NCBI GenBank assembly: GCA_903929105.1 | Contig: CAIYTL010000088.1 | Location: 1 to 11,091, forward strand | Direction of reading: 5' to 3' | DNA from: an uncultured Micrococcales bacterium | GTDB lineage: Bacteria > Actinomycetota > Actinomycetes > Actinomycetales > Microbacteriaceae | DNA: 11,091 nucleotides | Part shown: piece by piece, positions 6,697 to 11,091 of the stretch | Position numbering within the stretch: the first letter of the stretch is position 1 | How the letters are laid out: every line of letters starts with the position of its first letter | Made by a program: the position numbers and the translations under genes | The notes under the pieces: model-generated | Databases searched by the model: none | What the model was told of the DNA's origin: nothing | Seen by the model: only the letters and a program-made list of their open reading frames with translations

Positions 6697-7716
6697 TTAG
6701 TGCTTAGGCACGAGGCCTTTTTCAAATGTTGAAGTCACCGCTATTGGGTCGCTTAGTTCACCCAGAAATTCGCCATTCGGCCCCTCATAGTTAACGAAAC
6801 CGATGAGCACCCAACCGTCAGGCCCTTTAATTACGCGGGCGGCATACAGAAGGCGCTGCTCAAAAGCCTGGGCCTTGCTGTAGTCAACACCTGTTAGGTC
6901 TTTGTCCACCGCAAACGAATAAGTTGCATCTCGCTGGCCAAAGGTCGCCTGCCGCGCCGCCGACAGCTCGCGCCAACCACAGCAAAACAACACGGTGGGC
7001 ACGCCATCAATCACTTCATATTGAAAAACCTCAAGCTGCCCAAAATCGTCAGAAACCTCACCCAACGCAGGCAAGACCTGCCAATCGCGCTGGTTCGTCG
7101 AAACGGCGTGGCCCATGACTCCACGAGTTGCCACCGGGCCAGAGTGTGAACGTGCGGTGACCAGCATGTGCCAAAGCGGTTGCGCGTTAGCTAGTTCGGT
7201 GATGCCGGCATCGGTGTTGTATTTTTCGCCGCCGATCAGCTGACCGGCTTCAGCTTTGAAAACCCATGGGTCACGCCACGCTTCATCGGGCCATTCGCTC
7301 GTGCCCAAAGTTTCATACCAACGCGAGTCAGCCGCCACCAAGGCCTCGTTGCTGAGTTTGGTCCAGGTGAAAAGGTCGGGCGATGTTGCCGCGCCAACGG
7401 TTTGACGATTGCCGCCGTCTTCACGACTGGTTCCCGTGTAATACATCCACCACAGCCCGTCATCACCCTTCACCACCGAGCCGGTCCAAGTGGTGTAGCT
7501 GTCAAAAGCGGGTGACTCACTGACAATAAGTGCGTCTGTCACAACCTGCCAGTTGGTTAGATCGGTTGAAACTGCGTGCCCAACAATGGGGTGACGGTGG
7601 CGACGGTTTGGGTCCTGCAGAGCACGGCTCGCACTCAAATAAAAGGCGTGGTAACTCTCACCATCAAAAGCAAACCAGCTGTCCCAGATCCACTTGTCAA
7701 CTAATTTCAACGCCAC
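6697..7716 (-). CDS. Clan GH-J (GH32/GH68-like) five-bladed propeller enzyme
   Basis: A 339-residue protein starting at GTG 7714-7716, with GAAAGGG 7 nt upstream as ribosome binding site. It has no signal peptide, so it acts in the cytoplasm. Motifs fit fructan/sucrose-acting clan GH-J enzymes: WIWDSW at residues 9-14, where GH68 levansucrases carry the nucleophile Asp in WDSW; WTGS at 77-80 (WSGS in the families); WRDP at 147-150, the RDP transition-state motif; and a Glu at 229 in QLEVFQ as candidate acid/base. Repeated HAVSTDLTNWQ and HAVSTNQRDWQ strands are typical propeller blades. It is shorter than GH68 enzymes and lacks the GH32 beta-sandwich. The true substrate is unknown; beta-fructosides or another sugar are possible. 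The GH43 clan is the main alternative. Confidence 0.8.
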   Translation of the reverse strand: MALKLVDKWIWDSWFAFDGESYHAFYLSASRALQDPNRRHRHPIVGHAVSTDLTNWQVVTDALIVSESPAFDSYTTWTGSVVKGDDGLWWMYYTGTSREDGGNRQTVGAATSPDLFTWTKLSNEALVAADSRWYETLGTSEWPDEAWRDPWVFKAEAGQLIGGEKYNTDAGITELANAQPLWHMLVTARSHSGPVATRGVMGHAVSTNQRDWQVLPALGEVSDDFGQLEVFQYEVIDGVPTVLFCCGWRELSAARQATFGQRDATYSFAVDKDLTGVDYSKAQAFEQRLLYAARVIKGPDGWVLIGFVNYEGPNGEFLGELSDPIAVTSTFEKGLVPKH

Positions 7717-7723
7717 GGTTTAG

Positions 7724-7730
7724 CCCTTTC
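7724..7730 (-). promoter_or_regulatory. Ribosome binding site of the glycosidase
   Basis: GAAAGGG on the minus strand lies 7 nt before GTG 7716 and fixes this start. Further upstream, TTGTAG and an AT-rich TAATTTAGAT stretch (about 7746-7775) could be part of the promoter, but the spacing is not convincing. Confidence 0.5.
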
Positions 7731-7820
7731 AATCGCGAGTGCTTGCAATCTAAATTAGTCGGCTGCCCGAGCTACAACCCGGCCACTTTCGAAAGTTGCG
7801 AGTCTTGCGTTTTGGTAGTC

Positions 7821-7848
7821 TTGCTTGAGGTTTGGTGTGATCTAAAAC
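7821..7848 (+). promoter_or_regulatory. Possible promoter of tRNA-Arg
   Basis: TTGCTT at 7821-7826 and TAAAAC at 7843-7848 are separated by 16 bp and lie 16 bp upstream of the mature tRNA 5' end. The match to the sigma-70 consensus is partial. Confidence 0.35.
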
Positions 7849-7863
7849 TCGCCCGTGCCGCCC

Positions 7864-7939
7864 GGCTCCGTAGCTCAGTGGATAGAGCAGAGGTTTCCTA
7901 AACCTTGTGTCGTAGGTTCGATTCCTATCGGGGCCACCA
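7864..7939 (+). tRNA. tRNA-Arg (anticodon CCU), CCA encoded
   Basis: The 76-nt cloverleaf folds cleanly. The acceptor GGCTCCG pairs with CGGGGCC with one T-G wobble. The D arm is GCTC/GAGC. The anticodon stem GAGGT/ACCTT encloses loop TTCCTAA, giving anticodon CCT, which reads AGG. The T arm is GTAGG-TTCGATT-CCTAT. The discriminator is A, followed by a genomically encoded CCA at 7937-7939. AGG is a rare codon in such genomes, so this is normally a single-copy tRNA. The gene ends 4 bp before the stop of the convergent TM2 gene. Confidence 0.95.
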
Positions 7940-7943
7940 AAGC

Positions 7944-8267
7944 CTAAAAAGTGCGAACTCGTTGCTTTGCCGAAAATACGGCGTCTGTCTGACTCAAATA
8001 AATCAGGCCCTCAATCAGGCCAAATATGCCTGGAATGCCTGACCAAAAGAAACAGGCATACAAAATTCCGGTGCCACTCTGACCCAAATAGAACTTGTGG
8101 GCGCCGAAGTGGCCCAAAAAAATCGCCAACAAGGCTGCAACGACCCTCGATTTGATTTCGCCAGTGGCACCGCGAGCTGCCGAGTTAACTGCATTCGGAT
8201 GCCCACATTGTGGGCAGGCAACTGCTTGCGGGCTAATCTGTGCGCCACATGCGCTGCAATAAACCAT
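7944..8267 (-). CDS. Zinc-ribbon plus TM2-domain membrane protein
   Basis: A 107-residue protein starting at ATG 8265-8267, with GAGGGG about 5 nt upstream as ribosome binding site. Residues 1-25 are a zinc ribbon with C4/C7 and C18/C21 (YCSACG, CPQCGHPN). Residues 40-95 are a TM2 domain: a first transmembrane segment running into the conserved GHFGAHKFYLGQ turn, then a second hydrophobic segment ending GLIEGLIYL. TM2 proteins are widespread small inner-membrane proteins of unknown role, often fused to zinc ribbons in actinobacteria. The first segment, the turn and the second segment are all intact. It stands alone, convergent with tRNA-Arg, and no function can be assigned. Confidence 0.9.
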   Translation of the reverse strand: MVYCSACGAQISPQAVACPQCGHPNAVNSAARGATGEIKSRVVAALLAIFLGHFGAHKFYLGQSGTGILYACFFWSGIPGIFGLIEGLIYLSQTDAVFSAKQRVRTF

Positions 8268-8346
8268 GGTTTCCCCTCAAATCGAAGCTAAACGTTGATG
8301 CATCTAGCGTGCACTGATTTTATCGAACGTTGCAGTTGGCTTCTTG

Positions 8347-8850
8347 CTAAGCGGCGATTGGCAGGCGCAAAAATTCATCCCACTCGGGTTCGAGTCGTTC
8401 TGCGCCGCGAACGCTCCAAGCAACACCTGAAGGCATTCCGGGAACGAACTTTAGAGACCAGCCGATTTCAGCCAATGTTCGGTCACCTTTTTTGTTATTG
8501 CAGGTCAGACAGCAGGCAACGAGGTTTTGCCAGGTGTCGCGGCCGCCCCGAGATTTGGGCTGAACGTGATCGATTGTGTTTGCTGAACGATTGCAATAGG
8601 CGCATCGAAATCCGTCGCGGCGCAAAACTCCCCTGCGAGATAGCGGCACGTTTCGACTGCCTGGAATGCGCACGTACCGGCTCAGCAAAATCACTGAGGG
8701 GCACTCAAACTCAGCGCTGGCACTTCGCACCCGATATTTAGGTGCGCCCTGAAGAACTTTGGCTTTGTTATTCAAAACCAAAATAAGCGCTCGCTTGAAA
8801 GACACCACTGCGAGCGGTTCATAACCAGCATTCAAAACCAATGTGCGCAA
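8347..8850 (-). CDS. HNH endonuclease family protein
   Basis: A protein of 167 residues if translation starts at TTG 8848-8850. The N-terminal RTLVLNAGYEPLAVVSFKRA segment is typical of the widespread actinobacterial HNH family. The HNH/zinc core lies at about residues 83-121: CAYC (83-86), IDHVQPKSRGG with the catalytic Asp-His, an Asn (residue 109) in WQNLVACC, and CLTCNNKKGDRT with the second Cys pair. A Trp-rich C-terminus (PEWDEFLRL) follows. AAAGGA (8857-8862) is 6 nt before this TTG but touches the upstream ATG at 8854-8856, which would add two residues, so TTG is preferred. These proteins are predicted metal-dependent nucleases; this conserved single-copy type is not tied to a restriction system here and its target is unknown. 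Confidence 0.88.
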   Translation of the reverse strand: MRTLVLNAGYEPLAVVSFKRALILVLNNKAKVLQGAPKYRVRSASAEFECPSVILLSRYVRIPGSRNVPLSRRGVLRRDGFRCAYCNRSANTIDHVQPKSRGGRDTWQNLVACCLTCNNKKGDRTLAEIGWSLKFVPGMPSGVAWSVRGAERLEPEWDEFLRLPIAA

Positions 8851-8870
8851 AAGCATTCCTTTCGAATTTT

Positions 8871-8887
8871 CTCAGACGGCTTCTGAG
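8871..8887. repeat. Inverted repeat in the HNH gene leader
   Basis: CTCAGA-cggct-TCTGAG is a perfect 6-bp stem with a 5-nt loop, located 8 bp upstream of the HNH gene's Shine-Dalgarno. It could be an mRNA 5' stabilising hairpin or an operator. It has no U-tract on the minus strand. Confidence 0.35.
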
Positions 8888-8920
8888 ATTTTCGGTGCTC
8901 ACAAATTCATCAACAGAAAC

Positions 8921-8947
8921 AAAAAACGCCGTCAAAAATGACGGCGT
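8921..8947 (-). terminator. Intrinsic terminator after the small ORF
   Basis: On the minus strand a perfect 9-bp stem (ACGCCGTCA / TGACGGCGT, arms 8939-8947 and 8926-8934) with a 4-nt TTTT loop is followed by a T-run at 8921-8926. This is a strong Rho-independent terminator for minus-strand transcripts and begins 2 nt after the stop codon of the 8950-9030 ORF. The plus-strand reading has no U-tract after the stem. Confidence 0.85.
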
Positions 8948-8949
8948 GA

Positions 8950-9030
8950 TTAGTTAGCTGCGATTTGGCATTGTTGTTGAAAATGACGTAGTTGATAAAC
9001 GTGCTTGGATTGCACCCCGATCAACTCCAT
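8950..9030 (-). CDS. Candidate 26-residue small protein or leader peptide
   Basis: A 26-codon ORF from ATG 9028-9030 to TAA 8950-8952, beginning MELIGVQSKHVYQLRHF and continuing with a Gln-rich stretch and a single Cys. GGAG is 7 nt before the ATG, one of the better ribosome binding sites in the window. The stop lies 2 nt before a strong intrinsic terminator, so the unit ends exactly where a short transcript would end. No transmembrane or secretion signal is seen, and I recognise no family. It sits between the NlpC/P60 gene (134 nt upstream) and the HNH gene. It could be translated as a small protein, be a leader peptide, or be part of a small RNA that happens to contain an ORF. Confidence 0.4.
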   Translation of the reverse strand: MELIGVQSKHVYQLRHFQQQCQIAAN

Positions 9031-9163
9031 TTCAAACTCCTAGCTCAAATCAAGAACTGCTTAGTGCAAGGCTAACTCGCGACACGTTGAAAGGCGCAAC
9101 AAAACGCTTAACGAAAAGTTACGAAATGGTTTAGTTTTTGCCAATAGGGCACGAGGCTAAGGG
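9031..9163. other. Intergenic spacer upstream of the small ORF
   Basis: It holds the Shine-Dalgarno of the small ORF and probably its promoter, but I find no clear -35/-10 pair; TAGCCT about 40 nt before the ATG is the best -10 candidate. No terminator for the NlpC/P60 gene is visible. With 8857-9163 taken together, the only other signals are the terminator and the inverted repeat listed separately. Confidence 0.3.
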
Positions 9164-10087
9164 TTATTTATTGGTCGTTTTCAGGCGCAAATAGAAAACA
9201 TTAGGTGTGAAAATCGGCGCGAGTTTTACGGTGTCACCCGGGTGTGGAGCGTGATAAAAAGCTCCATTGCCGGCATAGATTCCATCGTGGCTGTAGTCAT
9301 CAAGAATGACAATATCGCCCGGCACGGCATCTTGCTGGCGCACCACGATTCCCATCAAAGCTTGAGCGCGCACCGAGTGTGGCAAGTCAAGGCCAAACTG
9401 TGAGAACACAAATCGAACGTAGCCCGAGCAGTCAAAACCAGAAGGGTTTTCACCGCCAAAAACATAAGGGGTGCCAACATATTTTGCGGCAACCGCAAGA
9501 ACGGCCGCTCCGCTGATTTTGCTAAACGGTGGATTAGCGACATAGTCGGCCGCAGTTGGGCCGCTATAGAGTCGATAGTTACTCAGGGCATACTGCTGAA
9601 TCAGCTGCTGGGCAGCTTTTACCGAATAGTTGCCACGTGTAATGTCAGCGCTCGAAGCGCCAGAAATGCTCAGAAGTTGCTGGGTTAGCTTGGCAAGCTC
9701 ACTGTTGTTGTTAACAGCGAACATCGACATCGAAGCAATCGCAGGGTCCATTGCATATGCCGGCAACGAGGCGGTAGCAATCAATCCAGCTGCAAAAGTA
9801 AAGATCGTTACCACCCTGAAAGGTTTGCGATCTATCAGCCGAACGCGACGCAGTGGGTTTCGAATCAAAAATTGTGTGGTGCGCACCGGCACACCAACTT
9901 CAACACTTAAATCAAAGCGTGCAACTTTTTTGAGAGCGCGTTCAGCTTTTTTAGCAGCTTTTGCAGCTTTGCGAGCTTCACGAGTGCTCTCGGCATCGCG
10001 CATTTGACGTCGACTGCGCAACTCGAAAGACTCGAGCGCACTAACTTCAACATCAGCGCGGTGGCGACCACTGCTTTTTTGCTTCAA
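9164..10087 (-). CDS. Secreted or anchored NlpC/P60 peptidoglycan hydrolase
   Basis: A 307-residue cell-wall endopeptidase of the NlpC/P60 family, which cleaves peptide stems of peptidoglycan. TTG 10085-10087 is chosen because a perfect GGAGG lies 7 nt upstream; a start at ATG 10003 (MRDAEST) has no such site. Residues 1-90 are a basic, Ala/Lys/Arg-rich cytoplasmic region; 91-112 are hydrophobic (VVTIFTFAAGLIATASLPAYA), ending in AYA, which may be a cleavage site or a membrane anchor. A linker follows, then the catalytic domain: AAKYVGTPYVFGG, DCSG with Cys 220, SHDGIYAG with His 267 and YHAPH with His 279, completing the triad. The long basic N-tail before the hydrophobic segment is unusual for a signal peptide. 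It lies downstream of the iron regulator with a structured leader between them. Confidence 0.9.
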   Translation of the reverse strand: MKQKSSGRHRADVEVSALESFELRSRRQMRDAESTREARKAAKAAKKAERALKKVARFDLSVEVGVPVRTTQFLIRNPLRRVRLIDRKPFRVVTIFTFAAGLIATASLPAYAMDPAIASMSMFAVNNNSELAKLTQQLLSISGASSADITRGNYSVKAAQQLIQQYALSNYRLYSGPTAADYVANPPFSKISGAAVLAVAAKYVGTPYVFGGENPSGFDCSGYVRFVFSQFGLDLPHSVRAQALMGIVVRQQDAVPGDIVILDDYSHDGIYAGNGAFYHAPHPGDTVKLAPIFTPNVFYLRLKTTNK

Positions 10088-10094
10088 GCCAAAA

Positions 10095-10099
10095 CCTCC
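10095..10099 (-). promoter_or_regulatory. GGAGG Shine-Dalgarno that decides the TTG start
   Basis: A full GGAGG on the minus strand stands 7 nt before TTG 10087. It makes the longer frame from 10126 unlikely and excludes that GC-rich stretch from the coding region. Confidence 0.75.
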
Positions 10100-10106
10100 A
10101 ATTTCG

Positions 10107-10178
10107 CCGCAACCACGGCCCCGCAACGAAACTATCCGTTCTAAAAACTCGGTTGCGGGTGAAAGAAATCACCGAGTT
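10107..10178 (-). promoter_or_regulatory. Leader with terminator-like hairpin and competing pairing
   Basis: In the minus-strand leader of the NlpC/P60 gene, AACTCGGT (10171-10178) can pair with ACCGAGTT (10146-10153) across a 17-nt loop, followed by TTT, which resembles a weak intrinsic terminator. CCGCAACC (10151-10158) overlaps the 3' arm and is exactly complementary to GGTTGCGG (10107-10114), 7 nt before the GGAGG; a second GTTGCGG lies at 10121-10127. The two pairings exclude each other, as in an attenuator. It may instead simply terminate transcription from the iron regulator. The conserved motifs of the ydaO c-di-AMP riboswitch, common before such genes in actinobacteria, are absent. 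Confidence 0.35.
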
Positions 10179-10313
10179 CGATTGCGTGCTGGGTTTGCAG
10201 CAGGCAACACTTGAGTTTATCAAAACGTTGCCAAAATTTCTTGTGCGCACATATGCTTCAGACAAATCGAAGCAATACCTAGGCTGCAGCCCTAGTTTTG
10301 ATTAGGTTTTGAC
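10179..10313. other. Intergenic stretch between iron regulator and NlpC/P60 gene
   Basis: Just after the regulator stop lie two short inverted repeats: TAGGT-TTTG-ACCTA (around 10304-10317, overlapping the stop) and CTAGG-CTGCAGC-CCTAG (10279-10295). Neither has a U-tract on the minus strand; the first is followed by TTTT on the plus strand only. A TGCTG/CAGCA hairpin lies near 10186-10201. TAAACT near 10215 is a possible -10 for the NlpC/P60 gene, without a clear -35. Confidence 0.3.
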
Positions 10314-11006
10314 CTATTTTTCGACGAAGAGGTGGTGAGCCAAATCGGCCTCAAGCTCGATTCCTTCAGCGTTCGAAACTTCAGAAACAAACACAAGTTG
10401 GCCCCTGAATTCAACGGTAATTCGAGCGCCCGGGAGTATTGCGAGTGCTTTCAACTCAGCTAAAATTTCAGGGTCAACCTGCAGCGGCTCACCAATGCGA
10501 CGCAAAACGTATTCTTGACCAGCCGATGCCACGCCGGGCAGGTTCGCGATCGAAATCACACCTTCATTGAAAGCCGGGTTCACTTTTAGCCCGAACTCTT
10601 CAAGGCCCGGAATCGGGTTGCCATAGGGCGAAACGTCAGGGGTCGACAGTAAGCCAATAATCTTGCGTTCAACCTGTTCGCTAACGACGTGCTCCCATCG
10701 GCAAGCTTCGTCATGCACGAACTCCCACTCCAAACCAATGATGTCTGAGAGCAAACGCTCGACCAAGCGGTGCTTGCGCATAACCTGCACCGCCAACTCG
10801 CGACCGGTCTGCGTTAGTTCAAGATGACGATCGTCGCTGACAACCACTAATCCATCGCGCTCCATGCGCCCAACAGTCTGCGAAACAGTCGGACCAGACT
10901 GCTCGAGGCGCTCTGAAATGCGGGCGCGAAGCGGCACCTGGCCTTCTTCTTCAAGTTCAAGAATCGTGCGAAGGTACATTTCGGTTGTGTCAATTAGGTC
11001 AGACAA
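10314..11006 (-). CDS. ideR: DtxR/IdeR-family iron-dependent repressor
   Basis: A 230-residue regulator, full length for the family. Residues 1-73 form a winged helix-turn-helix (ARISERLEQSGPTVSQTVGR recognition region), 74-140 the dimerisation and metal domain, and about 150-230 the C-terminal SH3-like domain. All metal ligands fall at DtxR numbering: M10, C102, E105 and H106 (regulatory site) and H79, E83, H98 (ancillary site). Cys102 indicates an Fe2+ sensor rather than an MntR-type manganese sensor. With iron bound it should repress uptake genes and control iron storage. Translation starts at TTG 11004-11006, with GAGG 8 nt upstream. An inverted repeat (11027-11040) overlaps its own promoter region. 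The neighbouring cell-wall hydrolase is not an obvious iron gene. Confidence 0.93.
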   Translation of the reverse strand: MSDLIDTTEMYLRTILELEEEGQVPLRARISERLEQSGPTVSQTVGRMERDGLVVVSDDRHLELTQTGRELAVQVMRKHRLVERLLSDIIGLEWEFVHDEACRWEHVVSEQVERKIIGLLSTPDVSPYGNPIPGLEEFGLKVNPAFNEGVISIANLPGVASAGQEYVLRRIGEPLQVDPEILAELKALAILPGARITVEFRGQLVFVSEVSNAEGIELEADLAHHLFVEK

Positions 11007-11012
11007 AATTTC

Positions 11013-11016
11013 ACCT
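11013..11016 (-). promoter_or_regulatory. Ribosome binding site of the iron regulator
   Basis: GAGGTGAAATT precedes the TTG start at 11006. This supports the TTG as the true start, and the resulting N-terminus gives exact DtxR residue numbering. Confidence 0.6.
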
Positions 11017-11026
11017 CAAACTCTTA

Positions 11027-11040
11027 TAGCCTTTTGGCTA
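11027..11040. promoter_or_regulatory. Inverted repeat at the iron regulator promoter
   Basis: TAGCC-TTTT-GGCTA is a perfect 5-bp inverted repeat. On the minus strand it runs into TATAAG (11023-11028), a candidate -10, and is flanked upstream by GCATAAT, another candidate. Its outer parts echo TTAGCC/GGCTAA-like iron boxes only loosely and the spacing differs from the 19-bp DtxR consensus, so autoregulation is a guess. Confidence 0.35.
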
Positions 11041-11091
11041 ATTATGCTCGACATTGACGGGCACTTGGTTCACGCTGGGTAAACTTCTTGA

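Noticed and set aside
7864..7939. tRNA-Arg as a mobile element attachment site
   Set aside because: No integrase gene, no direct repeat of the tRNA 3' end and no foreign gene cluster is visible in the flanks.
10053..10265. 70-aa frame in the NlpC/P60 leader as a gene
   Set aside because: It overlaps the strong GGAGG/TTG start of the hydrolase in another frame and lacks its own ribosome binding site.
10088..10270. ydaO-type c-di-AMP riboswitch
   Set aside because: The conserved GGGGTGAATC and CCGAACCCGTCAGCTAAC type motifs are not present.
11041..11091. Promoter for a divergent gene beyond the right edge
   Set aside because: TTGACG at about 11054 and TAAACT at about 11080 are 20 bp apart, too far for a normal sigma-70 promoter, and the gene would lie outside the window.

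Overview
The window looks like chromosomal DNA from a streamlined, mid-GC actinobacterium, most likely Microbacteriaceae of the freshwater Rhodoluna/Aquiluna (Luna) type. The evidence is a DtxR/IdeR regulator with every metal ligand at canonical numbering, the actinobacterial HNH protein, the FmdB-like zinc ribbon next to a 5-formyl-THF cyclo-ligase, a Microbacteriaceae-style helicase-like protein, tight packing and a base composition near 50% GC. Genus is an inference. No phage, IS element, CRISPR array or plasmid gene is visible.

Left part (1-1479, minus strand): a small protein with a Lys/Ala/Pro repeat tail, whose reading frame is cut by one TAG although the repeat continues in frame to the window edge; then a three-TM membrane protein that may be the SepX/GlpR division factor. 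Next (1480-2980) is a block that, from memory, matches Mycobacterium tuberculosis Rv0991c-Rv0996, but without galU and the moeA/glp gene: a RimJ-like acetyltransferase, divergent from 5-formyltetrahydrofolate cyclo-ligase, followed by a Ruc/FmdB-like zinc ribbon. The two divergent start codons are only 18 bp apart and seem to share one symmetric -10 element.

Middle (2997-7716, minus): a 1223-aa UvrD/DUF4011-like helicase protein whose Walker A lysine and Walker B glutamate are missing, downstream of a cytoplasmic clan GH-J (GH32/GH68-like) five-bladed propeller enzyme. A tRNA-Arg(CCU) gene with encoded CCA lies at 7864-7939 on the plus strand and abuts a convergent zinc-ribbon/TM2 membrane protein.

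Right part (8347-11006, minus): an HNH endonuclease, a 26-codon small ORF with a good Shine-Dalgarno and its own intrinsic terminator, an NlpC/P60 cell-wall hydrolase with a structured leader, and a DtxR/IdeR iron regulator. The metabolic and envelope genes are mostly single transcription units rather than a pathway operon.

Initiation signals fall into two classes. Several genes start with GTG or ATG placed 6-7 nt after a TANNNT hexamer and have no Shine-Dalgarno, which is the pattern of leaderless mRNAs. The genes starting with TTG all have a clear Shine-Dalgarno. This pattern was used to choose starts. The strongest leads for something undescribed are the degenerate helicase, the small ORF at 8950-9030, the NlpC leader and the shared divergent promoter.
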